Positions 1 to 9,274 of a stretch of DNA of 39,111 bases are shown here, piece by piece. The translations under genes and the position numbers were made by a program. Numbering within the stretch: the stretch's first letter is position 1; each line of letters starts with the position of its first letter. The DNA comes from JASGKO01 sp049840595 (GTDB taxonomy: Bacteria; Verrucomicrobiota; Verrucomicrobiia; Chthoniobacterales; Chthoniobacteraceae). Where the stretch lies: assembly GCA_049840595.1 (NCBI GenBank), contig JASGKO010000034.1:1-39111 (forward strand), written 5' to 3'. Under the pieces are notes generated by a model. It ran no database searches, was not told the origin of the DNA, and was given only the letters and a program-made list of their open reading frames with translations.

Positions 1-348
1 TAGGTGGCGCAGCTTGCGGCGATGTCGGCCGCCAACCCGTCGGGGACGTGAATTCTCTGCGGCGACAGGTCGACCTTTGCCGAACAGCGCCTGCTCCATG
101 TAGCGCCGGAACGACGCCGGATGGTCGGCGGCCAGCCCTACGTACTCGTCGAGGTTGAACGTGGTCGCGCGCGCGAACGACAGCCGCTCCTCGCGATGCA
201 GGCGCACCAGCTCGGCGTAGAGGGGCTGCGGTGTCCGTCCGGTCGGCAGCGCCAGCACCGCCTCCGGCTTGCGCCGCAGCAGCCCCGCTACGACCCGCGC
301 CCCCATCGCCGCCACCTCGCCCGGCGACGAAAGAATCACCACCTCCAT
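1..348 (-). CDS. nagB: Glucosamine-6-phosphate deaminase-like protein (NagB family), 3' part beyond window edge
   Basis: The reverse strand from the ATG at 348 reads a NagB/6-phosphogluconolactonase-fold protein: an N-terminal strand with LSSPGEVAAMGA, then LALPTGRTPQPLY (the phosphate-binding TGxTP loop), then TTFNLDEYVGL, the NagB active-site segment. An extra G near 78-82 shifts the frame. When it is skipped, the reading continues as IHVPDGLAADIAASCAT, as expected for NagB. Family members convert glucosamine-6-phosphate to fructose-6-phosphate and ammonia in the cytosol. The start lies 9 nt after the tagF stop, so it would be the last visible gene of the T6SS operon, an unusual partner. 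The protein runs off the left edge. The family call is firm from motifs; the exact substrate is inferred. Confidence 0.8.
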   Translation of the reverse strand, partial: MEVVILSSPGEVAAMGARVVAGLLRRKPEAVLALPTGRTPQPLYAELVRLHREERLSFARATTFNLDEYVGLAADHPASFRRYMEQALFGKGRPVAAENSRPRRVGGRHRRKLRHL

Positions 349-357
349 GCGGCGGTG

Positions 358-1308
358 TCAGCCGAAGGCGGTGAGGAGCTCGGCGAGCGTGGAGCCGGGG
401 TTCTCGACCAGGCGCCGCTGTTCGGGGTTGAGCACCTTGAGGGCCGCCTCAATCGCGGCGCCCACCTCGGTGCGCAGCGGCCAGAAGCGCGGCGCGCGGT
501 GGCGCGGGTTCGCCAGGTAGGCCATCGCGGCCGGCGCCGGCTCCCCGAGCGTCATCAGCAGGCGCGGGTTCTCGCCCGCGGTCCAGAGCAGCGACGGCGA
601 GTTGTCCCGCCACTTGAGGCGCCGCCGCGCCAGCTCGAGCCACAGCGTGCGCGCGGCATCGCTCGGCGCGGGCGCGTCGACGGTGATCACGCCTCCCTGG
701 CCGGCCGGCCCGGTCTTCGCCGCCTGGTCGCACGCCATCGCGAACGTCCGCAACGCGTAGCCGAGCAACGCGCGCGACGCGCCCATCGCGGTTGCGAGCG
801 CCTGCGCGTTCTCCTGACCCAGCCCGGCCACCGCCGCCTGCGCGTCGGCTTCCGTCGGGTGCGGCGGCGCATCCAGTCCCAGCGCCTGCGCGTGCGCGAC
901 CAGGTCCGGCCCGGACGATCTCGGCCCCGGCCATCGCCACCGCCCCTGCCGCCTGGATGAAGCGTTCGTAGGCCGCCGGCATTGCAGGCAGCTCTCCGAA
1001 GAGCCCAACCGCCGGTATCGTCGCGAAGATCGCCAGCGGGAACAACCGCCCCGCTGCGTCGGTGCCGGGCACGAACGCGCCGATGAACGCGTAGCCCGAA
1101 TCCGACGGCGTCAGCACGAACGCCGTCGGCCCCGGCGGCAGCGCCGTCTTCTCGGTGCGGATGATCTCCATCGCGTCCTGGAACCAGCGATCGAGCCCGG
1201 CCTGGGAGAACTCACCCGCGTTTGCGCGCAGGGAATGCCCGGCTGGCTTCGCACCTTGCCGTAGACGCCAATCGCCATCCCACCGCCTACGCCCATTTCG
1301 ACGCTCAT
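358..1308 (-). CDS. tagF: T6SS-associated protein TagF, frameshifted
   Basis: The N-terminus reads MAIGVYGKV, the opening typical of TagF (BMA_A0400 family). It continues in a second frame with FSQAGLDRWFQDAMEII and VPGTDAAGRLFPLAIF, matching the family's conserved 'VPSvDrvGRyFPL' core. A third frame gives the C-terminal half, ending LVENPGSTLAELLTAFG. At least two indels are needed, near 1240 and near 915-925. TagF is a cytoplasmic post-translational regulator of T6SS. The ATG at 1308 overlaps the tssM stop as ATGA, which suggests translational coupling; an in-frame ATG at 1278 with a G-rich upstream stretch is an alternative start. The damage resembles that in neighbouring genes and is probably sequencing error. 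Confidence 0.72.
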
Positions 1309-4300
1309 TTGCCACATCCTCCTGCGCCGTTCACGACCGAGCGAGGCATCTCGAGGCCCCGGAACGCACGCAGCAGCGCCGCCGGCTTGACGTCTGCGTG
1401 AATCACCCCGTCGCTGAGCGGCGGCGTCCACAATCCCGCCAGGTACTCCTCGCCTTCCGACGACGTCACGAGCTTTCCGTCCTCGAGCAGGTGCAACAGC
1501 GCCCACTCGCCGTCGGTGTACCCAAGGAGATCGCCCTCGCCGCCCTTCGGATAATAGAAGTGAAAGAGCGCGCCGCGCCCCGGCCACGGGACGTCGTCCC
1601 AGCGTTCCTTCGCGTTGAAGTAGGTGATCTTCTTGCCCCGCTATCGAAGACGATCTTGTTGTACGGCGCCGACGGGCGGATGCGCACCTGCGCCGTCAGT
1701 CCCATCTTCGCCGGGATAGCTTGGCGAACAGCAGATCGGTGATCTCCTGCGCGCGCTTCAGGAACACGGTCAGCCCGGGCTTGTACTTCACCGCGCTCGA
1801 GCCGTCGCGCACGTGGAACAGCGTGGTCCCCGCCGGGTGATCGATCTCCGACTGCAGTGACTCGGAGAAGTACTGCCACAGCGTGCCGGTCTTGGGCTGG
1901 AAGAACTTCTGCACGTCATCGACGTGCGCGTCGCGCACGCCCTTGGAGCGCGTGAACGGGTACTTTGCCGTAGAGCAGCTGATCGTAGACGACCACGATG
2001 CTGTCGCACCACTTGCGGTTCGCCGAGTCGCCGGTCGCGCCGCTGACCGCGACCTCCCGCTCCCCGCAGCAGCGGCGTCGATCTTCTCGAGCAGCCCCGC
2101 CTCCCAGCCGTTCTCGTTGTAGCTGCTTGGATCAGGTTCTGCAGCTTCACCCGCTGCGTCTTCACCGTGGTCTGGAACGCGCGCGGGTCGGGCGCGCCCG
2201 ACTCGCCGACGGCGCCCTGCAGCTCGGCCAGGATCTGAGCCATACGTGTCGAGCCCGGTCGGCTTGGTCATGCCGAAGCTCAGGAACGGCCCGAACTCTT
2301 TACCGACGTCCTCCGGGGTCATCGGGTCGTCGCTGGCCCGCCTGTTGCCCCGGCCCTGCGGCGCAGCCTGGTCGCCACCCGCGGCGTCCCCATCGCCATC
2401 GCCGTTGCCGCCGAGCATCTTCTTGAGCCTGCCGCCGATTCCCGTCTTGAGCTTTGCGGCTCCGCCTCCGACCTTCGCGGGCCGCCCCTCGTCCTTGAAG
2501 ATCGAATCCTTGCTGGCGTTGCGCCAAATCGAATCCAGCGGTCAATCCATCACGAATGCCTTCAGCAGCGACCGGATCTCATCGATGGTGGTCGGCTCTT
2601 TCACCGACAGCGACACCAGGAACGTCTTCCAGGCGTCGACGTAGCGCCGGAAGTACGCCGCGCGCAACGCATCGGCGTCGGCGCCGAACTTCTTTTTCGG
2701 TGCTGCCAGCACCCACGCATTCTCGTCGTGCTCCTGGTCGACGGTGAGCCGCAGGATCCGTCCCTTGACGATCTTCCAGCCGGCCGGCGTGAACGCGCCG
2801 GGTACGAACGGGCCGCTCTTGCGGTCACCGCCCTGCTGGAACACCGTGACCGCGCCCGCGACGATGTCGAACAGACGCACGTCGCGCGGCATCTGGGGGT
2901 CGCGCAGCAGGTCGGCCAGCGGGTCGCCCTGGGTCGCGCCCAGCAGCGCCGCGCGAGCGAGACACCACCAGCGGCTTGCGCTCCTCGCGGAATCGCCGGT
3001 CGACTCGATGTCGAGCAGGTAGAAGCGCACCGCGTCCTCCAGCGCTTTGCGCCCGCGCGTCGTCGCCGCGTCGCCGCCCAGCGCGCCCCAGCGATCGCTC
3101 GCCAGCTCGGCCGCCGCGTCGACGGTCTTGTCGCGCCGGTGATCGCTCTCCGGGCGCCGGCTCGTCCCGCGGCCTTGGGCTGCGTCATCAAGAGGTGGAA
3201 CATCAGGCCGCGCACCGCGCTGTCGGAGTCGGCGACGTTCTGTCCGCGCGCATACGCCAGCAGCAGCTCGCCAGTCGTTGTCGAGCAGACGGCCGGATCA
3301 CCAGCCGCTCGACCGCCAGGTGCAGCGGGTCCATCAGGCGATCGCCCGGATAGAGGCCGAAGCGCAACGCCACGTCGGGCCCGCTGGCCATGAACTTGGC
3401 CAGGCGCGCCGCCGTCGCCTCGGTCGCCTCGATCGGCGCGGTCGCGAACGGACCGGGCATGTTGTGAGGGCCGCGCGCCTGGTTCAGCTTCTCGACGAAG
3501 TTCTTGGATTGGGTGACCAGCTCCTGGTTCTCCATGTACGAGGAGATCGGCAGCACCAGCAGCAGCGCCGAGATCGCCAGCGCCACGCCCGCGGTCACCC
3601 AGCGCACCGTGCGCTCTTTTTTCAGCAGCGCGGCGCTGCGGACCGCGACGTCCTTGTCGGGGAAGACCACGCGCTGAAAGACGTCGCGCACGAAGTAGCT
3701 CTTCGGCTTGGTCGGCGGCGCGCCGGTGACGCGCGGAGTGACCCCGAACGCCGCCGCCATGTTCGCCATCGCGCGGTCGACCGGGCGCCCCTCTTGCGTG
3801 CCGCTGGTGAAGTAAACGCCGCGCATGATCGGCGCGTCCTGGTACACGCTTCTTGTCGAACAGGTTGGCGACCAGGTCGACCAGCCCCTGGCGCAGCGAA
3901 TCGAACTCCTGCGGGAAGGCGTAGATCCACTCGCGCGCGTCGGTGCGTCGCTCTTGCCCCATGCGCAGCAGCGCGTTCCGCTCCAGCACCTCGGTCAGGT
4001 CGTCGAAGTGTTGCGCGAACGCGTCGACGTGGTCGTCGTGCTGGCGGATCGAGCGGCAAGCTGAAGCCCAGGATCTGGCCGCGCTCGCGGTCCTTGAGGC
4101 CTCGCCGAAGGTCTCGACGAAGCCCGGAGATCGAGATCGCACTTGGTGATGATCAGGTAAACCGGCACGACCAGCTCGAGGCGCGCGATGACCTCGTCGA
4201 TGCGCTCGCGCAGCGTGGTCGCGGAAGTAGCTCGCCAATCTGCTCCTCGTTGCCCTGCAGGTCGGTGGCCGAGATCGCCAGCAGGATGCCGTTGATGGGC

Positions 4301-4887
4301 TTCTTGGGACGCGTCCGTCGCAGCAGGTCCAGGAACGCGAGCCACTCTGCGCGATCGTCGTCGTCGGTGCTCCAGCGCCCCGCCGTGTCGAGCAGGATCG
4401 CCTCGTTGCGGGGTCATACCACCAGTCGCAGTTGCGCGTGCCGCCCACGCCGCGCACCTTGCCCGCCTTGCCGGCCGGCATCTTCAGGCCCGAGCTGCGG
4501 ATCGCCGTGGTCTTGCCCGACGCCGACGGGCCAGATCATCACGTACCAGGGCAGCACGCCCAGCGCGTCGCGCCCGCTGCGCCCGGCCGCCCAGCCCTTG
4601 AGCGCGGCCACGCCCTTTTGAAACTCCGCCTCCATGGCGGCGATCTCCGCCGCCATGTCGGGGCGGATGCCTTCGCTATGTTGCGCCGCTTGATCGCGTA
4701 AGCCCTTTTCGATCTTGGACGCCGCGTTCTTGGCGGCGATGATCTTGTAGATCGCGAGCGCGATCAGGATCAGGACGATCACCACGGTGACCAGGACCGC
4801 CGGCCACATCGGGATGATGTCGTGGAAGACCAGCACCAGCGCCCAGGCGAGCGCGATGAAAATGGCGGAGAAGATGTACTTCAGCAT
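1305..4887 (-). CDS. tssM: T6SS membrane-complex protein TssM (IcmF), many frameshifts
   Basis: Fragments in all three reverse frames join into one TssM of about 1,190 residues. In order: two adjacent N-terminal membrane segments (FSAIFIALAWALVLVF and VLVTVVIVLILIALAIYKII); a Walker A loop GPSASGKTT, recovered when one extra base near 4531 is removed; an LLDTAGRW Walker-B-like segment and RPKKPINGILLAIS; PVYLIITKCDL; the IcmF signature PIMRGVYFTSGTQEGRPVDR; a third membrane segment near 3540-3600; and the C-terminal part with DVQKFFQPKTGTLWQYF. About ten indels and one in-frame TGA at 2542 interrupt it. TssM spans the inner membrane and forms the T6SS trans-envelope complex with TssL and TssJ. 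It lies 18 nt after tssL and overlaps tagF by 4 nt. A low-complexity linker (GDGDGDAAGG region, 2340-2420) precedes the C-terminal domain. Confidence 0.85.
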
Positions 4888-4905
4888 CGCGGTGTCCTCA
4901 GCGCC

Positions 4906-5573
4906 TCAGCGGTTCAGCTGTTCGACGCGATCGGAGAGGTTGGAGACCTGACGGTCCAGGTTGACGCGCAGGCCGATGAAGACCGCGATGGCCACGGCGA
5001 ACACGCCGAGCGCGATCCAGAGAAACAGGTTTCGCTGTCCAGGGCGCACCAGCGGCTCGTCGGGCGGCTCGCCGGCCGGCGACAGCTGCTCGGGCGTGTC
5101 GATGTTGCGTTCGACCTCGGGGCGGAGCTGGTCGATCATCTTCATCAGCTCGAAGCTTCGCCGCCGCGGATGCTGTACTTGCCCTGCAGGCCGAAGAGCA
5201 GGCACTGGTAGTAGACGCGCAGCACGTCCTGCCGCCGCCCGTCGCGCCGGATCTGCTCCAGCCGCGTGAAGAAGCCTTCGCCGGCGAGCGACTCGTTGAA
5301 GAACTGCAGGTGCCACAGGCGGTTCATCCAATAGCCGCGCAGCGGCTCGGCCTTGCCGAGCGCGATCTCGTCCGCGAGCGCGACGATCGCGTAGGCAATG
5401 TCGTCGGCGTCGCGCTGGGCCATCCCGGCGTCGCGCGCCTTTTCCCGCATCGCCTCGATGAAGCTGCCCAGGCGCTCGTGGATCGTCTCGGGCGACCGGA
5501 TCGGCCCATCCAGCTCGCGCAGCTGGCGAATGGCGTTGAAGCACTCGGCGGTGACTTGGTTGACGGTGTCCAT
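4906..5573 (-). CDS. tssL: T6SS protein TssL (DotU family), one frameshift
   Basis: From ATG 5573 the protein begins MDTVNQVTAECFNAIRQL and continues with DADDIAYAIVALADEIAL, GYWMNRLWHLQFFNE, GEGFFTRLEQIRRD and VYYQCLLFGLQGKY, all landmarks of the DotU/TssL cytoplasmic helical domain. A frameshift near 5150 moves the reading into the last part, which holds a single C-terminal membrane helix (FLWIALGVFAVAIAVFIGL) and a short periplasmic tail. At about 222 residues it is a usual short TssL without a peptidoglycan-binding extension. TssL binds TssM and TssK at the inner membrane. The tssK stop lies 12 nt upstream and tssM starts 18 nt downstream, so this is one operon. Confidence 0.86.
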
Positions 5574-5585
5574 GGGTTTCCCTGG

Positions 5586-5915
5586 CTAGCTGGTTCGGGG
5601 CACGACGGCCAGCTCAATCTTCACCTTGTCGGGCCCATAGGGCGGCGGCAGGTAGATGACGATCGAGCGTTCTTCGGTGATCTGGCGCCAGTACTCGCCC
5701 GACGCGTTCATCGTGAAATACGTGATTCCGGCCCGGATGCGGGATCTCCGTCGGCGGCCGGTGCGTGATCTGGATCGGCACGCCCGGCGTCGCCGCCGAG
5801 CGGATGATCGACGGCAGCTGCGTGCGCGACGCGATCTTGCACAACCCCGGCAGCCGCTGCGCCAGCAGATCGGTCGGGATGTCCGACGCGACCGACAGCA
5901 CGTAGTGGGGCGCGC
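5586..5915 (-). CDS. tssK: T6SS baseplate protein TssK, C-terminal part only
   Basis: The reverse strand encodes the TssK C-terminal domain: PHYVLSVASDIP, then RLPGLCKIA, ATPGVPIQITHRPP and, after a frameshift near 5735, TYFTMNASGEYWRQI, IVIYLPP and the end VKIELAVVPRTS. The C-terminal domain of TssK contacts the TssL/TssM membrane complex, while the missing N-terminal part would bind the baseplate. The coding signal stops at about 5905-5925, where a plus-strand gene of another origin begins. The gene is cut by the join, not by a mobile element: no insertion sequence, target duplication or tRNA is visible there. Confidence 0.8.
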   Translation of the reverse strand, partial: ARPTTCCRSRRTSRPICWRSGCRGCARSRRARSCRRSSARRRRRACRSRSRTGRRRRSRIRAGITYFTMNASGEYWRQITEERSIVIYLPPPYGPDKVKIELAVVPRTS

Positions 5916-5926
5916 GCAGGACAACA
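5900..5926. other. Probable chimeric junction between T6SS DNA and Verrucomicrobial DNA
   Basis: Left of this point lies the interior of a minus-strand tssK. Right of it a plus-strand gene starts at ATG 5926 with no room for an upstream region. Neither gene makes sense continuing across. Gene content, gene orientation and indel density all change here. An assembly join or a chimeric read is the simplest reading; a natural recombination breakpoint cannot be excluded from the sequence alone. Confidence 0.65.
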
Positions 5927-7095
5927 TGCAAGCAACAACGACACAATCCGCAAAAAAAGAGCTGCAGTTTCCACCCTTCAGCCTCACCAAGCTGCTGCAA
6001 ACTACTTTCCGCCCGAAACCGGGCGAACGCATCTGCATTCTCATCGACTTGGAAAATCCGCGCGACGTGGTGGATTTCGCCTTTTTGCAGAATCCCGATC
6101 TCTCGATCCAGCGCAACGGGTATGAGTTTTTCTACAAAGCCCTGCACGCCGGGGTGATGGACGAGCTGCAACTCAAAGGTGGCGAGTTTTTCGCCTACCA
6201 GATCACGGGTGGCAGCAACCTCGACCTGCCCGATCTCTGCGATTTCCTCCGATGGCCGCGAGCTCAGCCTGCGAAAAGGACATCTATCACGAATTACGAC
6301 ATCGTCCTCTGTATCTCGACCTTTTCCGCGACTGCGCCACTCACGGCCTTTGCGAAGAGCATCGGTTTCCGCGGAGCCACGCTGCATGGCCTGAACCAGA
6401 TCATCCTGAACAGCGGGCTGGCGGTCGATTATCGCGAAGTGAGCAAGGCGGCGGAAAAGCTGCGCCTCGGCATGACCAAGGCGGATTGGGTGGAAATCGA
6501 CTTCGTGGTCGATGGCAAGGACACCTACACCCTGCGCCTGGAGCTCGGCCAGCAGGAGGCCCAGAAGAGCCACGGCATCTGCGATGACGGTCCGGACGTG
6601 GCCAACCTGCCGGCGGGTGAAATCTATTTCGTGCCGACCAGCGCGAACGGCGAGTTCCCAATGAAATACGAGGACGGCACCCTCGGCCTCATGCGCGTGG
6701 CCGATGGCCGCATCGTGAAGGCGGAGCTGATCCGCGGCGAGCAGACCACGGTGGACGCGCACAATGCCAAGATGATCAGTGATCCCGTCACCGGCGAGAT
6801 CGGCGAACTCGGCTTCGGCACCCAGGAACTACCGGTCTCCGGCCGCGACATTCAGGACGAGAAGATCCTCGGGACCATCCATGTGGCCACGGGCCGCAGC
6901 GACCATCTGGGTGGTGCGCTCACGCCCGACAAGTTCCACGACGCGAAGAACGCGACCCACGACGACATCCTCTTCGCCCCGCATAAGACGCCGGAGGTGA
7001 ATGTCGCCCAGGCCCGCATGCGCCGGAATGGGCAGTTGCTCATCCTGCTCGAGAACTTCGAGCCGAAGCACCTGCGCGACTTGCTCGACGCCTGA
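5926..7095 (+). CDS. M29-like (AmpS/PepS-type) metallo-aminopeptidase homologue
   Basis: The 389-residue protein has the C-terminal landmarks of peptidase family M29: GELGFGTQ, then DEKILGTIHVATG, then a THDDILF segment. These supply Glu, Glu, His, and His/Asp at the places where M29 enzymes bind two metal ions. Length is normal for the family (about 370-410). M29 enzymes remove N-terminal residues from peptides in the cytosol. The ATG at 5926 is chosen because homologous-looking sequence starts there and AGGA lies 5 nt upstream. At 6240-6300 the frame reads an unlikely segment (RWPRAQPAKRTSIT), while the two other frames read DGRELSL and EKDIYH in order, so three compensating one-base insertions are likely. 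The substrate is not known, and divergence from true M29 enzymes leaves the activity uncertain. Confidence 0.65.
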   Translation: MQATTTQSAKKELQFPPFSLTKLLQTTFRPKPGERICILIDLENPRDVVDFAFLQNPDLSIQRNGYEFFYKALHAGVMDELQLKGGEFFAYQITGGSNLDLPDLCDFLRWPRAQPAKRTSITNYDIVLCISTFSATAPLTAFAKSIGFRGATLHGLNQIILNSGLAVDYREVSKAAEKLRLGMTKADWVEIDFVVDGKDTYTLRLELGQQEAQKSHGICDDGPDVANLPAGEIYFVPTSANGEFPMKYEDGTLGLMRVADGRIVKAELIRGEQTTVDAHNAKMISDPVTGEIGELGFGTQELPVSGRDIQDEKILGTIHVATGRSDHLGGALTPDKFHDAKNATHDDILFAPHKTPEVNVAQARMRRNGQLLILLENFEPKHLRDLLDA

Positions 7096-7122
7096 GTTTT
7101 AGAACGGCTTATTTTTGCCAGG

Positions 7123-7156
7123 AACCCTCTGATCGTGAGGTCAGGGGGTTTCTTTA
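7123..7156 (+). terminator. Rho-independent terminator
   Basis: The stem AACCCTCTGA pairs with TCAGGGGGTT (one G-T pair) around an 8-nt loop and is followed by TCTTT. It lies 28 nt after the M29-like stop codon and on its strand. Confidence 0.75.
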
Positions 7157-7210
7157 TTAGCCACCCAGGACACAGAGAGCACGAAGGAGATATTTGGCTG
7201 TGCGTTTACG

Positions 7211-7280
7211 GCGAGACAGGTCTCGCGTGGAGAAAGCGGCGACGTGTCGCCGCAGTCCAAGGGTGCGCAGACTCAGGCGA
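7211..7280 (+). repeat. Double-hairpin repeat, copy 1 (copy 2 at 25684)
   Basis: Two adjacent palindromes are visible: GCGAGAC-AG-GTCTCGC (7211-7226) and GCGGCGAC-GT-GTCGCCGC (7236-7253), followed by AGTCCAAGGG and a tail resembling GCAGACTCAGGC. The same arrangement recurs at 25684-25750 with a few changes. It lies downstream of two genes, M29-like and membrane protein, that point towards each other. It behaves like a REP/BIME-type dispersed element. Confidence 0.75.
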
Positions 7281-7293
7281 TTTTTGGCGTCGA

Positions 7294-8998
7294 TCAAGCG
7301 ACTTTTACGGGCTCGGGCAGTTGTTCCGTAGTTTTTGGGGAGACGGGGAGCGGGCGCTTTTTTAATTCCAGCAGCCAGCCACCGAGGAGGAGGATCGCGG
7401 CAAAATAGCCGAAGAGGGTGTAGGTCATCTGCACCTGGGTGAAGCGGCCGACTTTCATGCTGTGGACGATGGAGACCGTCAGGGTCATGCCCAGGTTGAA
7501 GCTGAGCAGCCACGCGCCGAGCACCAGCGGGTGCACGGTCGAGATCGCGCCAATCCGGCGAATCCGGGGGACGATGGTCCAGAGCAGGAGGCCCACGAAC
7601 ATCACCACCGAGGCCGGGAGAAAGGTGCAATTGATGGTGGCGTAGATTCTTGCGAGGGAGCTGTGCTGGCGGATCAGTGCGTTGGTCGTGCTCAGTTTCT
7701 GCAACGAAGCGATGTAGTCCTGCAACGGTGGCCATGGGGCCAGCGCGGTGTCGCGCGCGGTGCTTTGCTGCATTACTTCGAGGGCGGTCGCGTAGTGCTC
7801 ATCCAGCTTGTAGCGGGCCTTGCCGGATTCGCTGACCTCGCTGTCGAGGCGATGCGAAGGGTCCGCGCGCAGAATCTTGTGCGCCATGCGCGAGGGCTGG
7901 TGCAGCCAGGCCATGGCATAATAGTGAAAACAGAAGCCCGCGAAGGCATCGGCGCTGCCGAGCCGGGTGCGGATGAGCGGGAGCGTGGGAGCGCGGTAGA
8001 GGATGTAATCGGGATCAAACCCGAGCGAACGGTAAACGTGGGCGGTGGGCGGATTGCTGAGCGCGTATTTCACCTGGCTGGAGACGGTCTCCAGAAAATC
8101 GCGCGGATAGGGCGGCGGGGCTGTGGAAGCGAGGTCGCGCTCGATTTCCTTCTCGATGAGATTCGCGTGCACGCAGAAGAGCAGGCTGGGCAGGAAATTC
8201 GCTTCCGGGCTGTATTTCCGCTGGAAGGCTTTCTCCGGCAGCCACAGGAAAAGGAGGAAACACAGGGCGGCAGCGCCCCCGGCGGCAAAGGTCTTCACCC
8301 GCCAGGTGCGTTATTTTAGCAGCACCAGCAGCGGTGGCAGCAGGGCGGTGAAGAGGGCGAGGCCCCGACTCCGGCTTGAGCATGTAAAGGAGCAGGGTGT
8401 TGAAGACGGTGAAAAAGGTGAGGACGAGCGCCTTGCGCATCGAGACGGCCACGAACGCTGCCTCCAGCAGGCTGAGTTCCAGCCACAATTGCAAGGCCGA
8501 GAAGGCCACGAAGACCGGCTCCGGACGAATGAGGTGCTCCATGAGCACATGCCGCGCAGCGAGCAGCCAGGTGGTGAGTAACAGCAGGCCAAGCACCGTA
8601 TGCAGCACCACGGTCGCCGGGCGCTCCGGCAGGAAACGCCGCAGCTTCAGCCACGCCAGCCCGAGGATCACCCCGCCGGCAAGGCCGATGAGATTCTGGA
8701 CCGTGACGATGCTGGAAAAGCGATGGGTGCTCTCCAGAATCAGCAGCAACAGACCCGGATACGGAAAACTGCGATAGGAGACGCGAAACTGGTCGATCGT
8801 AAAGTGGGCGATCGAAGGCGAGAGATAGCCCCAGGTGTCGTGGTCGCTAATCGGCTGGTGGGGCATACGGCCAAAGCGCAGATGGATCGCCTCGATGAAG
8901 ATCAGCAGCAAAATCACACTGGTGACGATGCGCAGGAGCAAGCGGGGACGGGGGAAGTGCGGAGGGCTTTGTGAAAAAGACATTCGAGTAAAAAGCAA
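7294..8998 (-). CDS. Polytopic membrane protein of unknown function, frameshifted and interrupted
   Basis: From ATG 8998 (or 8983) the protein opens with a membrane helix (VTSVILLLIFIEAI), then SDHDTWGYLSPS, reminiscent of the acidic first loop of GT-C type membrane glycosyltransferases, then further helices (GLAGGVILGLAWL, VLGLLLLTTWLLA). Near 8364 the frame shifts after YMLKPESG, and at 8308-8310 an in-frame TAA follows LLPPLLVLLK. The same frame then continues RTWRVKTFAAGGAAALCFLLFLWLPE into a large soluble loop and four C-terminal helices near 7350-7660. Total length would be about 568 residues. The two halves fit one protein, so I treat the lesions as errors or a recent pseudogene. The glycosyltransferase idea rests on one short motif and topology and is weak. 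Confidence 0.55.
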
Positions 8999-9182
8999 AG
9001 GGATTGGTCTCGAAATCCCGGCGAATGCCGACCGTCCACACGCCGGAGTTTCGGCTAACCGATAAGGATGCTCTCCCCCCGTCGCAAGGGATGGGTGTGC
9101 TCTTTACACTAATTTAATGTCCTTAACGAGTGAAGGTTACGTACCATGTAATGGGTGGTTTGAGAGATTTTCCCCGGCAAAC

Positions 9183-9254
9183 TGTTGCGGTGGTCGATGA
9201 CCGGCGCATTTTTTGCCAGGAACCATTCAGCGACGGTCATAGACCGCCGCTACA
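9183..9254. repeat. 72-nt REPIN-like element, copy 1 (copy 2 at 38179)
   Basis: Two inverted arms of about 26 nt (TGTTGCGGTGGTCGATGACC at the left, GGTCATAGACCGCCGCTACA at the right) flank a spacer of about 20 nt. A second element at 38179-38250 has the same length and arm words but a different spacer. Here the left arm is the more decayed one. It sits in the 276-nt gap between the membrane protein and the PEP-CTERM gene, in which no gene is visible. Confidence 0.75.
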
Positions 9255-9274
9255 GCAATGGGCTGAAAATCGAT

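Noticed and set aside
121..960. 279-codon plus-strand frame at the left end
   Set aside because: Arg-rich shadow over nagB and tagF, both of which give family motifs on the minus strand.
2542..2544. Selenocysteine or other recoding at the in-frame TGA of tssM
   Set aside because: No SECIS-like hairpin is evident and the gene has many nearby indels, so a base error is simpler.
5900..5930. Genomic island boundary created by an integrase or IS
   Set aside because: No integrase, IS end, tRNA or direct repeat could be found at the junction.
7157..7205. CRISPR-like or tandem repeat near the ACCCAGGACACAGAGAGC word
   Set aside because: Only one copy of this word occurs here and no regular spacing is present.
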